NCBI RefSeq assembly: GCF_003970865.1 | Contig: NZ_RXLZ01000012.1 | Coordinates: forward strand, 21,116-85,115 | Direction: 5' to 3' | Source of the DNA: Stenotrophomonas maltophilia | Lineage (GTDB): Bacteria; Pseudomonadota; Gammaproteobacteria; Xanthomonadales; Xanthomonadaceae | Length of the DNA: 64,000 nucleotides | Shown: in pieces, positions 48,265-59,959 of the stretch | Layout of the letters: each line of letters starts with the position of its first letter | How positions within the stretch are numbered: position 1 is the stretch's first letter | The notes under the pieces: model-generated | Seen by the model: the letters and a program-made list of their open reading frames with translations, nothing else | Databases searched by the model: none | What the model was told of the DNA's origin: nothing | Program-made: the position numbers and the translations under genes

Positions 48265-48497
48265 TGGGATCTCCAGCAGGTACGCCACCACCTTGCCCGC
48301 AGCCGGCGCCGAGCCGCCGTGAAAGGGATCTGACGCCCGCATGAGCAGTCGTGGCCACCGCAGCCAATTCCCGTGTGCAGGCATAGGCAGGTCAGTGCTC
48401 ACCAAGGTGAACGGTGGCCGACGCCGCCGATGGGCGGCGATCAAGATTGCCTGCCAGGCCGCCGATAAGGGCGCATCCCCCCGTTTTGGATACCCCC

Positions 48498-50621
48498 ATG
48501 AACTACTTGAGGAACGTCAGGGTTGCCTGGCGTCTTGGGCTGGGCTTTGGCCTGTTGCTGCTGCTGGTTGCCGCCGTGGTGGCCACCGGCGCCACCGCCA
48601 GCGTCGTGCAGAAGAGCGCGATGCAGCAGGTGGTCGACGTCAGCGTGGCCAAGGTGCGCCTGCTGTCGCAGATGCTCGATGCCAACAACCAGATGATGGT
48701 CGTGCGCCGCGAAATGCTGATCCGCCAGGGCGAAGACCGCGGCAGCGACGAGCAGCGCATCGCCGACCTGGTCAAACGCTATGAGGCCAGCTGGACCGCC
48801 TACCAGGCACTGCCCAGCGACGTCGACGGCAAAGCCATTGCCGAAACCATTGCGGCCAAGCGAGCCATCGCGCGCCCGCTCAACAAGCAGACCAGCGAAC
48901 TGATGGAGCAGGGCGACTACCCGGGCGCCGTGGCGCTGACCCTGGGCCCGGTGCAGGAAGCGGCCAATGGCTGGAACAAGGCGCTGTCCGATGGCGTGGA
49001 CTTCGAAGAGAAGGAAAGCCGCGATGCGGCCACTGAGGCGATCCGCCTGGGCGAGCGCAGCCTGCTGCAGCTGCTGGTGCTGGGCGGCGTTGCGCTGCTG
49101 GTGGGCATCGGCGCCTCGGTGATGATCGGCCGCAGCCTGACCGGTCCGCTGGCCCGCGCGGTGAACCTGGCCGAACGCCTGTCCAAGGGACAGCTGGACC
49201 AGGAATTCCGCCTCGGCGGCCGTGACGAACTGACCCAGCTGGGTGAAGCCATGGCCAGCGTGCGGCAGAGCGTGCAGGCGGCGATCGGCGCACAGCTGCA
49301 GATGGCAGAGCAGCATGAGGCGGGCGCGATCCGCTATCGCATGGACGTCACCGCGTTCCCCGGTGACTTCGGCCGCATGGTGCAGGCCACCAACAGTCTG
49401 GTCGAATCGCACGTGCAGGTGGAACTGCTGATGGCCGAGGTGATGCAGCGCTACGCCATCGGTGATCTCAGCCGTGACCTGCCGGACTTCCCGGGCGAGA
49501 AGGGCACGCTGACCCGCACCCTGGCCGCGGTGAAGCAGAGCCTGATGGCGATCAATGCGCAGATTGATGAACTGGCCCGCGCCGCTCGCGCCGGCGATTT
49601 CAGCATGCGTGGCGATGCCGCTGCGTTCCAGTACCAGTTCAAGGCGATGGTCGAGCACCTCAACGGCATGATGGCCAGTTCGCAGGCCAGCATCGCCGAT
49701 GTCTCCGATGTGCTGCGTGCAATCTCGCACGGCGACCTGACCGCACGCATGGATGGCGAGTACGACGGCGTGTTCGCCCGTATGCGCGACGACGCCAACA
49801 CCACCACCGCGCAGCTGACCGGCATCGTGCGGGGCATCCAGGTGGCCGCCGACAGCATCAACAACGCGGCGCAGGAACTGGCCGCCGGCAACAACGACCT
49901 GTCGCGCCGCACCGAGCAGCAGGCCGCCAATCTGGAAGAAGCGGCTGCATCGATGGAGGAGCTGACCTCCACCGTGCGCCAGAACGCCGAGCTGGCGCGC
50001 CAGGCCGACAGTGAAGCGCATGCGGCCGGTGCAGCCGTGCGCGAGACCGAGCAGGCGATGGCACAGATGGCGTCGGTGATGGGTGAGATCGATCAGTCCT
50101 CGGCACGCATCTCGGAAATCTCCACGGTGATCGACGGCATCGCGTTCCAGACCAACATCCTGGCGCTGAATGCTGCAGTGGAAGCCGCGCGTGCAGGCGA
50201 GCAGGGCCGTGGCTTTGCCGTGGTCGCCAGCGAAGTACGCACGCTCGCGCAACGTGCCGGTGTCGCTGCCAAGGAGATCAAGGAACTGATCGAAGACGCT
50301 GCCGCCAAGGTGAAGAGTGGCCTGGCGGTGACCGTTGAGTCGGAAGCCGCGATCGCGCGCGTGGCCCAGGCCAGCTCGCGCACCACCCTGCTGATGAGCG
50401 ACATCGCCGCAGCCAGCAAGGAACAGGCCGCCGGCATCGAACAGGTCAACCAGGTGGTGGTGCAGATGGACCAGGTGACCCAGCAGAACGCCGCGCTGGT
50501 GGAAGAAGCTACCGCGGCCAGCCGCGCGCTGGAAGAACAGGCGCATGCACTGACCACGTCGGTGTCGGTGTTCAGGGTGGAAGGCGCAGCGGCTTCGGTT
50601 GTGCCGCGTCGCGCAGCCTGA
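48498..50621 (+). CDS. Methyl-accepting chemotaxis protein
   Basis: This 707-residue chemoreceptor has transmembrane helices at about 12-34 and 188-210 that bracket a helical periplasmic ligand domain. HAMP-like repeats follow, then a long methyl-accepting coiled coil. The conserved signalling tip [19 protein letters not shown] begins near residue 544. It signals through CheA/CheW to the flagellar or twitching machinery. There is no pentapeptide CheR tether at the C-terminus (ends VVPRRAA). No che genes are adjacent and the ligand is unknown. Confidence 0.93.
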   Translation: MNYLRNVRVAWRLGLGFGLLLLLVAAVVATGATASVVQKSAMQQVVDVSVAKVRLLSQMLDANNQMMVVRREMLIRQGEDRGSDEQRIADLVKRYEASWTAYQALPSDVDGKAIAETIAAKRAIARPLNKQTSELMEQGDYPGAVALTLGPVQEAANGWNKALSDGVDFEEKESRDAATEAIRLGERSLLQLLVLGGVALLVGIGASVMIGRSLTGPLARAVNLAERLSKGQLDQEFRLGGRDELTQLGEAMASVRQSVQAAIGAQLQMAEQHEAGAIRYRMDVTAFPGDFGRMVQATNSLVESHVQVELLMAEVMQRYAIGDLSRDLPDFPGEKGTLTRTLAAVKQSLMAINAQIDELARAARAGDFSMRGDAAAFQYQFKAMVEHLNGMMASSQASIADVSDVLRAISHGDLTARMDGEYDGVFARMRDDANTTTAQLTGIVRGIQVAADSINNAAQELAAGNNDLSRRTEQQAANLEEAAASMEELTSTVRQNAELARQADSEAHAAGAAVRETEQAMAQMASVMGEIDQSSARISEISTVIDGIAFQTNILALNAAVEAARAGEQGRGFAVVASEVRTLAQRAGVAAKEIKELIEDAAAKVKSGLAVTVESEAAIARVAQASSRTTLLMSDIAAASKEQAAGIEQVNQVVVQMDQVTQQNAALVEEATAASRALEEQAHALTTSVSVFRVEGAAASVVPRRAA

Positions 50622-50649
50622 GCAGGCTGCTGACCCCGCGACAGGAATG

Positions 50650-50673
50650 CGGCCGCCTTGGGCGGCCGTATTT
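50650..50673 (+). terminator. Terminator-like hairpin after the chemoreceptor gene
   Basis: CGGCCGCC, loop TTG, GGCGGCCG followed by TATTT. The stem is strong but the T-tract is weak. Confidence 0.55.
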
Positions 50674-50707
50674 CCATAGCCTGCTCAGACAGGCGGACAC
50701 ACCGCCA

Positions 50708-50995
50708 TCATTGTTCAAGGACACTGCCGAGCATGGCCCCCACGACATACAGCATGGCCAGGGTCGGGGGCATCACCAGAAGGTAGACGGTCGTCCAGGT
50801 CTTTCCGGAAAGCCATCCACCCATGCCGATGACGTCGAGTGCTGCGGTCTGCAGCATCACCGGCAGCTGCATGAGGATGTAGGCGCTCTTGGGATCGCTA
50901 TGGGCCTGGGCATCGAGCACCAGCCAGGCGGTCAGCGCGAGATAGAGTGTGCATATGGCAATGCCGGTCCAGCTGAGCCAGTGTGGCTTGCGCAT
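50708..50995 (-). CDS. Small three-helix membrane protein of unknown function
   Basis: This 95-residue protein has hydrophobic segments at about 8-28, 41-61 and 68-90. The order HWLSWTGIAICTLYLALTAW then GKTWTTVYLLVMPPTLAML suggests an inner-membrane protein. I do not recognise a family. Coding character is supported by its complete frame and lack of overlap with other genes. It is convergent with the chemoreceptor and divergent from the hydrolase. Confidence 0.6.
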   Translation of the reverse strand: MRKPHWLSWTGIAICTLYLALTAWLVLDAQAHSDPKSAYILMQLPVMLQTAALDVIGMGGWLSGKTWTTVYLLVMPPTLAMLYVVGAMLGSVLEQ

Positions 50996-51127
50996 GCCGC
51001 TTTGTCCGTTCCGTCGGGACCATCAGCGTAGCGCCGCGTGCGCTGCCGTGCACTTCCTTGGGCCGAGCCAATGAGTGAAGCTGCAGGCAGGGAGCCGTGC
51101 GAAGAGACCTGAAGGGTGATCGATGTG

Positions 51128-51844
51128 ATGAATGCCGTGATGCCGCCGGTCGTGATGCCGCCGGTCGTGATGCTGCCAGGCCTGGATGGCACCGGCCTGC
51201 TGTCGGCACACTTCGTGGAGGCGATGCAGGCGCGGGGCATCCAGATCCAGGTGCTGCCGATGCCCGCGCGAGGGCCGCAGGACTACACCGCGTTGGCGTC
51301 GATCCTGCGCCCGCAGCTTCCGGCATCTCCTTTTGTGCTGCTGGCCGAATCGTTCGCCGGGCCACTGGCCATCGAGCTGGCGGTGGCCGGGCCGTCTGGA
51401 TTGCGCGGGTTGGTACTGAGTACGACCTTCGCACGGCGGCCGGTGCCGCTGCCTGCGGCGAGCGCACGGATGTTGGCTCCGGCGTGGCCGCTGCCGCCAC
51501 TCGCATTGATGGCCCGGTTGCTGCTTGGGCAGTGGCGGACGCGCACGAACCTGCGCGAGCTGGGCCTGGCAATCACGCAGGTGCCGGCTGCAACCCTGCG
51601 CCAACGTGCTGCGGCGACACTGCAGGTGGACGTTCGTGCACTGCTGCCGGACCTCGTGTTGCCGACGCTATGCCTGCATGCCCGGCAGGACCGCCTGCTG
51701 TGGCCGCCCAGTGTGGCCGAGCTGCAGGCCCTGTTGCCCGATGCCCGGCATGTGTCGTTGGAGGGCCCACATCTGCTGCTGCAGGCGCGTGCCGACGCAG
51801 CTGCAGCCGAAGTCGCCTCGTGGATGAGGACGCTGTCGCCCTGA
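51128..51844 (+). CDS. Alpha/beta-hydrolase-fold protein
   Basis: This is a 238-residue alpha/beta hydrolase. VMLPGLDGTGLLS is the oxyanion-hole strand-loop. The nucleophile region is LLAESFAGPLA with S75, where alanines replace the usual glycines of GxSxG. A late aspartate lies in HARQDRLL and a histidine in EGPHLLL. Substrate is unknown. The start is uncertain: ATG 51128, GTG 51125 and GTG 51116 are all in frame after an AAGG. The N-terminus contains an exact 15-base direct duplication (MPPVV twice). Confidence 0.8.
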   Translation: MNAVMPPVVMPPVVMLPGLDGTGLLSAHFVEAMQARGIQIQVLPMPARGPQDYTALASILRPQLPASPFVLLAESFAGPLAIELAVAGPSGLRGLVLSTTFARRPVPLPAASARMLAPAWPLPPLALMARLLLGQWRTRTNLRELGLAITQVPAATLRQRAAATLQVDVRALLPDLVLPTLCLHARQDRLLWPPSVAELQALLPDARHVSLEGPHLLLQARADAAAAEVASWMRTLSP

Positions 51845-51853
51845 TCGATGGTC

Positions 51854-52258
51854 TCAGCCGCGCGCGCGCGTACGTGCCGCCTTCTTCGCCGCCACCTTGC
51901 GCACGGTCTTCTTCGCCGCACGGGTCTTCGCTGCCTTCTTCGCGGCAGCACTATGTGAGGCGGCGGTGCTGGTCTTCTTGACCACCGTTTTCTTTACCGC
52001 CTTTTTCGTGGCCGGCGCCGTCTTCGCCGCTGTTTTCTTCACAGCGCCCTTGCTGGCGGCCTTCTTCGCTGGTGCCTTCTTCGCCGCCTTGCGCCCACTG
52101 CCGCTGCGCTTGCCGCCGCCATCCTGCTTGTTCACGGTGGCCCAGGCAATGCGTTCGGCAGTGCTTTCGCTGGCACCGCGCTCGCGCTCGCTGTCCTCGA
52201 TGTGCTCGGCCTGGCGCTTCTGCTTTTCGGTATAGGCGGACTTGTCACCGCGGGGCAT
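51854..52258 (-). CDS. Histone H1-like lysine/alanine-rich protein
   Basis: This 134-residue protein starts with the small conserved module MPRGDKSAYTEKQKRQAEHI and AERIAWATVNK, often annotated as plasmid stabilization protein. A long KKAxKK/AAKKA tail (about residues 55-134) resembling eukaryotic H1 and bacterial AlgP/HctB tails follows. It probably binds DNA. The tail is low-complexity and its length is expected to vary between strains. It is convergent with the hydrolase gene, 9 bases apart. Confidence 0.82.
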   Translation of the reverse strand: MPRGDKSAYTEKQKRQAEHIEDSERERGASESTAERIAWATVNKQDGGGKRSGSGRKAAKKAPAKKAASKGAVKKTAAKTAPATKKAVKKTVVKKTSTAASHSAAAKKAAKTRAAKKTVRKVAAKKAARTRARG

Positions 52259-52365
52259 GGCCGGTTCTCCGGTGGGGGCTGGCCCCCACGGTGGTCCTGG
52301 CGGCGTTAAGCGCAAGTCCCGCAAGGGTGATCGCACCGGCAAGGGGCCTCGGCTATGCTTGTGGC

Positions 52366-53088
52366 ATGCGAGTCGAGCCCGCCGACATCGAAGCCCTGTT
52401 CGACGCCATCCCGGATGTGCTGTTCTTCATCAAGGACCTTCAGGGGCGTTACACCCACGTCAACCAGACCATGTTGCGGCGGCTGGGCCTGCGCGCGCGC
52501 AAGGACGTGATCGGGCGCACGGCGGCTGAAATCTACCCGACCGGCCTCAGTGCGGACTATGTCGACCAGGATGCCCGCGTGCTGTCCGGCGAGGTGATCG
52601 AGAACCTGATGGAGCTGCACCTGTTCGCCAACCGCGAACCGGGCTGGTGCCTGACCTGCAAGCGTCCGCTGGTGGTCGATGGGTCCATCGAGGGCCTGAT
52701 CGGCATTTCCCGCGACCTTGGCCAGAAGGACAGCCTGGGCACCCAGTATGAGCAGCTCCGGCTGGCCCTGGCCCACCTCAATGCGCACTACGCCGAGAAC
52801 GTGCGCATGCAGACCCTTCTGGACATCACCGGCTTCTCGCTGTCCAAGCTGGAGCGCAGTTTCCGCAAGGTGTTCCAGATGACCCCGCAGCAGGTGCTGA
52901 CGCGGCTGCGGATCCAGATGGCCATGCACCTGCTGCATGGCGACGACAGCATCGCCTGCATCGGCCAGGCCTGCGGTTTCAGCGACCAGAGCGCCTTTAC
53001 CCGCAAGTTCAAGGCTGAAACCGGTTTCTCGCCGCGTGCCTACCGCGCCCGCATCGGCGGCAGTGTCGGCGAGCCAGCACTGGCCTGA
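52366..53088 (+). CDS. PAS-AraC one-component transcriptional regulator
   Basis: This 240-residue regulator has an N-terminal PAS domain (residues about 5-120, FDAIPDVLFFIKDLQGRYTHVN). An AraC-type DNA-binding domain with two helix-turn-helices follows (LLDITGFSLSKLERSFRKVF and IACIGQACGFSDQSAFTRKFKAETGFSPRAYR). The PAS ligand is unknown. The next gene, an amino-acid permease 82 bases downstream on the same strand, is a natural target. Confidence 0.9.
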   Translation: MRVEPADIEALFDAIPDVLFFIKDLQGRYTHVNQTMLRRLGLRARKDVIGRTAAEIYPTGLSADYVDQDARVLSGEVIENLMELHLFANREPGWCLTCKRPLVVDGSIEGLIGISRDLGQKDSLGTQYEQLRLALAHLNAHYAENVRMQTLLDITGFSLSKLERSFRKVFQMTPQQVLTRLRIQMAMHLLHGDDSIACIGQACGFSDQSAFTRKFKAETGFSPRAYRARIGGSVGEPALA

Positions 53089-53170
53089 GCGGCCTGCTGC
53101 GCTGTGCCTATCCCCGCGGGCATGGGACAGGGTAAGGTGTCGCCCCTGTAGCCCGCCGCCAGCCCTGCCG

Positions 53171-54538
53171 ATGCCCAACTCGATTCCGACCGCTTCGCCG
53201 TCCCGCCTCGGACATTCGCTCAAGCCCCGCCAGCTGATCATGATGGGCCTGGGCAGCGCCATCGGCGCCGGCCTGTTCCTCGGCTCGGGCGTGGGTGTGC
53301 AGGCGGCTGGTCCGGCGGTTCTGGTGTCGTATCTGGTCGCTGGTGCGCTGGTGATCATCGTGATGAACGCACTGGGCGAGATGGCGGCGGCCAAACCGAC
53401 CAGCGGCGCGTTTTCGGTGTATGCGGCCGACGCCATGGGCGCCACCGCCGGCGCCACCGTGGGCTGGTTGTGGTGGGTGCAGCTGGTGATCGTGATCGCC
53501 GCCGAGGCGGTAGGCGCGGCCGGGCTGCTGGCCACGGTCTGGCCTTCGGTGCCGGTACCGATGGCAGCGCTGGCGTTCATGCTGTTCTTCACCGCGATCA
53601 ACCTGCTCGGGGTGAAGAACTTCGGTGAGTTCGAATTCTGGTTCGCCATCCTCAAGGTGGTGGCGATCCTGGCCTTCATCGCCATCGGCGTGGCACTGCT
53701 GATGGGCTGGCTGCCGCAGGTGACCTCGCCGGGCCTGAGCAACTTCACCGAACATGGTGGCTTCGCACCGAAGGGCCTGGCCGGTATTGGCGCCGCATTG
53801 CTGGTTGTCGTTTTTGCCTTCGGTGGCACCGAGATCGTGGCCGTTGCGGCGGCCGAGACCGAAGACCCGGAGCGCAGCATCGCCCGTGCCATCCGCACTG
53901 TGGCGTGGCGTATCCTGGTGTTCTACATCGGCTCGCTGAGCGTGATCATCGCGGTGGTGCCGTGGACCAGCGAGGCGCTGAAGTCCCCGTTTGCCGCCGT
54001 GCTGGATATGGCCCGCATTCCCGGCGCCGGCACCGCCATCACCCTGATCGCGGTGATCGCGCTGCTGTCGGCGCTCAATGCCAACCTCTACGGCGCCTCG
54101 CGCATGATGTACTCGTTGGCGCAGCGTCGTGAAGCGCCGGCCGTGCTGGGCTGGACCGATCCTCGCCAGGTGCCGGTGATCGCCGTGCTGGCCAGCGTGC
54201 TGTTCGGTTTCGCCGCCACGGTGATGGAGCTGCTGTTCCCGGACCGGGTGCTGCCGGTGCTGCTGAACATCGTCGGTTCCACCTGCCTGCTGGTGTGGAC
54301 GCTGTCGCTGGTGTCGCAGCTGGTGCTGCGCCGCCGCGCGGATCGCCTGGGTACCCGGCTGCCGTTCCGCATGGCCGGCTTCCCGTGGCTGACCTGCTGC
54401 GCGCTGGCGATCCTGGCACTGATCTTCGGCCTGCTGTTGAGCGAGTCGCACACCCGCCTGCAGTTCCTGTCGATGGTGGCGCTGACCGCCACGATCGCCG
54501 CTGGCAGCGCCATCGCGCGGCGCATGCGCGAGGCCTAA
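53171..54538 (+). CDS. Amino-acid permease (AAT/APC family, GABA-permease-like)
   Basis: This 455-residue transporter has about 12 transmembrane helices. SLKPRQLIMMGLGSAIGAGLF is the helix-1 substrate motif of the amino-acid transporter family, followed by AGPAVLVSYLVAG, and the ETEDPERSIARAIRTV loop is diagnostic. Substrate could be GABA, aromatic or other amino acids. It probably imports amino acids by proton symport. It lies after the PAS-AraC regulator. Confidence 0.9.
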   Translation: MPNSIPTASPSRLGHSLKPRQLIMMGLGSAIGAGLFLGSGVGVQAAGPAVLVSYLVAGALVIIVMNALGEMAAAKPTSGAFSVYAADAMGATAGATVGWLWWVQLVIVIAAEAVGAAGLLATVWPSVPVPMAALAFMLFFTAINLLGVKNFGEFEFWFAILKVVAILAFIAIGVALLMGWLPQVTSPGLSNFTEHGGFAPKGLAGIGAALLVVVFAFGGTEIVAVAAAETEDPERSIARAIRTVAWRILVFYIGSLSVIIAVVPWTSEALKSPFAAVLDMARIPGAGTAITLIAVIALLSALNANLYGASRMMYSLAQRREAPAVLGWTDPRQVPVIAVLASVLFGFAATVMELLFPDRVLPVLLNIVGSTCLLVWTLSLVSQLVLRRRADRLGTRLPFRMAGFPWLTCCALAILALIFGLLLSESHTRLQFLSMVALTATIAAGSAIARRMREA

Positions 54539-54541
54539 TTC

Positions 54542-54615
54542 TGTAGAGCCGACCCTACGGTCGGCTGCTGTTCGCGCGGCCGCCAGCCGAGCATGGGCTC
54601 GGCTCTACAGAAGGC
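54542..54615. repeat. Inverted pair of SMAG palindromes
   Basis: GTAGAGCCGACCCTACGGT begins at 54543, and the mirror element AGCCGAGCATGGGCTCGGC closes with CTAC near 54613. They sit between the permease and the VOC gene. Confidence 0.8.
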
Positions 54616-54678
54616 ATACATCCGCCGTGCCATCCTGATCGTGTGGGCCGTCAGCGGCCCGTTGACCAGGAGTACCGC

Positions 54679-55089
54679 ATGCTGCGCAGTCGCCCCTTCC
54701 TGATGTTCACCGGCCAGGCCGAGGCCGCCCTGGCCCTGTACGCCGAGGCCTTCGCCGATTTCCGCCTGCTGGCAATGCAGCGCCATCCGGACGGCGCCGG
54801 TGCCGGCGTGCCCGGGCAGGTCCGCCAGGCCATTTTCCTGCTCGGTGGTACCCACTACCTGTGCTTCGACAGCCTGGACGTGCACGATTTCACCTTCTCG
54901 CCGTCGATCTCGCTGTTCGTGGAGTGCTCCGGCGCCGAACAGTTCGAGCGTGCCGCGCGCGTGCTGGGCGAGGGCGGCCACTGGTTGATGCCGGTGGGCG
55001 ACTATGACTTCAGCAACCGCTACGGCTGGGTGCAGGACCGCTTCGGCGTGTCGTGGCAGCTGAGCCTGGGGCAGATGCCGGACCCGTGA
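54679..55089 (+). CDS. VOC-superfamily (PhnB-like) protein
   Basis: This 136-residue single-domain protein is of the glyoxalase/3-demethylubiquinone-methyltransferase-like VOC fold: PFLMFTGQAEAALALYAEAF, QAIFLLGGTHYLCFDS, and the C-terminal YGWVQDRFGVSWQL. PhnB-type members are uncharacterised and their metal ligands are poorly conserved. CCAGGAG lies 8 bases before the ATG. Confidence 0.85.
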   Translation: MLRSRPFLMFTGQAEAALALYAEAFADFRLLAMQRHPDGAGAGVPGQVRQAIFLLGGTHYLCFDSLDVHDFTFSPSISLFVECSGAEQFERAARVLGEGGHWLMPVGDYDFSNRYGWVQDRFGVSWQLSLGQMPDP

Positions 55090-55090
55090 T

Positions 55091-55205
55091 GGCAAGGCAT
55101 CCACGCATGGCGTGGATCTACCGGAGAATGCGCCACGCGTGGCTGGAAACCCAAACGGCCCGGTTTCGCCGTGGCAGGTAGTAGATCCACGCCATGCGTG
55201 GATGG
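55091..55205. repeat. SMAG palindromes between the VOC gene and gcvP
   Basis: CATCCACGCATGGCGTGGAT closing with CTAC is at 55097-55120, a related CCACGCGTGG follows, and GTAGATCCACGCCATGCG plus TGGAT runs from about 55181 to 55204. Confidence 0.75.
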
Positions 55206-55210
55206 AAACG

Positions 55211-55238
55211 AAAACGGCCCGCTTGCGCGGGCCGTTTT
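55211..55238. terminator. Bidirectional terminator between the VOC gene and gcvP
   Basis: AAAACGGCCCGC, loop TT, GCGGGCCGTTTT. A perfect stem with A/T tracts on both sides, serving both convergent genes. Confidence 0.85.
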
Positions 55239-55259
55239 CATTTCCGATGGGTCGAAGGA

Positions 55260-58127
<2,868 letters not shown>

Positions 58128-58197
58128 GGCGAAGGATCCGTCAGGAAAGGGCACACGCACGGGCACAAGCCGCCGGTCGGCGGTCTGCGGGGCGCCC

Positions 58198-58362
58198 CTC
58201 TGTCCTTTTGCCTGAGAGTTTAAAAGCGCGGCGGACCGCAGCTTCGTGCCCCTTCGGCGCCGGATCGAACCGGTCTCTCCAGAGTTCTGTTACGGGTGGT
58301 ATCGGGCCTGAGCGATTACGGGCGTTGCGCCTTCGGCAGCGGTGTTCCGCTTCTCCCACCGT
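58198..58362 (-). ncRNA. Tandem glycine riboswitch upstream of gcvP
   Basis: On the minus strand two glycine-aptamer-like units follow each other. The first (about 58362-58290) has GGTGGGAGAAGCGG, GCCGAAGGCGCAACG and GCTCAGGCCCGATACC. The second (about 58282-58198) has CTCTGGAGAGACCGG, GGCGCCGAAGGGGC and CTCTCAGGCAAAAGGACAGAG. These match both strands of the known tandem glycine riboswitch. Glycine binding is expected to switch gcvP on. Confidence 0.92.
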
Positions 58363-58373
58363 GTTGCCCGCTG

Positions 58374-58379
58374 ATTATA
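58374..58379 (-). promoter_or_regulatory. -10 box of the gcvP riboswitch transcript
   Basis: Minus-strand TATAAT lies about 12 bases before the first aptamer, so the RNA would begin close to the aptamer. No -35 match is obvious. Confidence 0.6.
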
Positions 58380-58591
58380 GCCCGTTGCGGGCCCGCCGGC
58401 CGCCTCCAGGCAGGGTCGCCGCGCCTGAATGGCCGATGGCCCGGCCGTGCGTTTTGTGCACCGCTGCATGGCATCGGGCGCAATCCCCACCTATGATGGG
58501 CGGATACCCGAATTCATCTGGCGCTGTCCCTGCAGAAGGGGACCGGCGCCCGCCGTGCGTGCCGCGCATGGCCCTGCCGGACGCCTTCCCC

Positions 58592-59818
58592 ATGACCGCC
58601 GCTGTTGCTCCTTCCACCCGCCGCATGGCCCTGCTGCTCGCCGGCCTGGCCATGTTCGGCCCGTTCTCGATCGACACCATCTTCCCGGCCTTCCCGCAGC
58701 TGGCCCAGCGCCTGGCGGTGGACGAGGTGGCGGTGCAGCAGACCATCAGCGTGTACCTGCTGTTCTACGGCCTGATGAGCCTGGCGCACGGCCCGCTGTC
58801 CGATGCCTGGGGTCGCAAGTGGGTGATCCTCGGTGGCCTGGTGGTGTTCGTCGGCGCTTCGGTCGGCTGCGCGCTGTCCACCGACCTGACCACGCTGCTG
58901 GCGTTCCGTGCGCTGCAGGGCCTGTCGGCGGGTGTCGGCATGATCGTCGGCCGCGCGGTGATCCGCGACCTGTACCACGGCCACGACGCGCAGCGCCTGA
59001 TGAGCCAGGTGTCGATGCTGTTCGGCATCGCCCCGGCCATCGCGCCGATCATCGGTGGCTGGATCCTGCTCAGTGGTGCCGGCTGGCCGCTGATCTTCTG
59101 GTTCCTGGTGGTGTTCGGGCTGGTCCTGCTGGCGGCCACTGCACGCTACCTGCCCGAGACCCATCCGGTTGAAGCGCGCGTGCCGTTGTCGCCGCGCACG
59201 TTGATGCGTGACTACGTGCGGATCGGCTTCAACCCGCGCTTCCTGCGCCTGGCGCTGGCCGGCAGCATCGGCTTCGGTGGCATCTTCCTGTACATCTCCT
59301 CGGCGCCGGTGTTCGTGATGCAGCACCTGCATCTGGGCGAGGGTGGTTTCGCCTGGTTGTTCATCCCCACCATCGGCGGCATGACCACCGGCTCGTTCCT
59401 GTCCGGGCGCATGGCCGGGCACACCACGCCCACCCGCCAGGTGTCCATTGGTTTCGGCCTGTGCGCGCTGTCGGTGCTGTTGAACGTCGGCTACGTGGCG
59501 CTGTCGCCGCAGTTCGTGCTGCCGTGGGCAGTGCTGCCGATCTTCCTGGGCGGCATGGGCATGGCACTGATCTTCCCGATCCTGGCGCTGGCGGTGCTGG
59601 ACATGTACCCGCACCAGCGCGGCCTGGCCTCGTCGCTGCAGGCCTTCGTGCAGCTGATGATCAGCACCGTGGTGGCTGGCGTGGTGTCGCCGCTGCTGAG
59701 CGCCAGCCCGCTGCACCTGGCACTGGGCCAGGCCGCGTTCTTCGGCGCCGGCTTCGTGTTCTGGTACTGGGAACACCAGCGTGAACGCGCGGCGCAGGCG
59801 GCCTGCACGGGCCATTGA
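58592..59818 (+). CDS. Bcr/CflA-family multidrug exporter
   Basis: This 408-residue 12-helix MFS transporter of the DHA1/Bcr family has FGPFSIDTIFPAFPQLA in helix 1. The loop 2-3 motif GPLSDAWGRKWVILGG and the Bcr-specific RALQGLSAGVGMIVGRAVIRDL follow. Likely substrates are bicyclomycin, sulfonamides or similar compounds, or cysteine-type efflux. ATG 58592 is used. ATG 58568 in frame adds eight residues. It is divergent from gcvP. Confidence 0.9.
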   Translation: MTAAVAPSTRRMALLLAGLAMFGPFSIDTIFPAFPQLAQRLAVDEVAVQQTISVYLLFYGLMSLAHGPLSDAWGRKWVILGGLVVFVGASVGCALSTDLTTLLAFRALQGLSAGVGMIVGRAVIRDLYHGHDAQRLMSQVSMLFGIAPAIAPIIGGWILLSGAGWPLIFWFLVVFGLVLLAATARYLPETHPVEARVPLSPRTLMRDYVRIGFNPRFLRLALAGSIGFGGIFLYISSAPVFVMQHLHLGEGGFAWLFIPTIGGMTTGSFLSGRMAGHTTPTRQVSIGFGLCALSVLLNVGYVALSPQFVLPWAVLPIFLGGMGMALIFPILALAVLDMYPHQRGLASSLQAFVQLMISTVVAGVVSPLLSASPLHLALGQAAFFGAGFVFWYWEHQRERAAQAACTGH

Positions 59819-59959
59819 GCAGCGCGCAGGGGTAGGGCGGGCCGCGATGCCCGCAATGCTTGCGACAGGGGACGACCGGACTAGGCTGGGCATTCCAGCC
59901 AGCCGGTGCGTGGATGCACGACAGCCAGCCAATCCGATGTCGTTGCATGAGGTTCCCCC

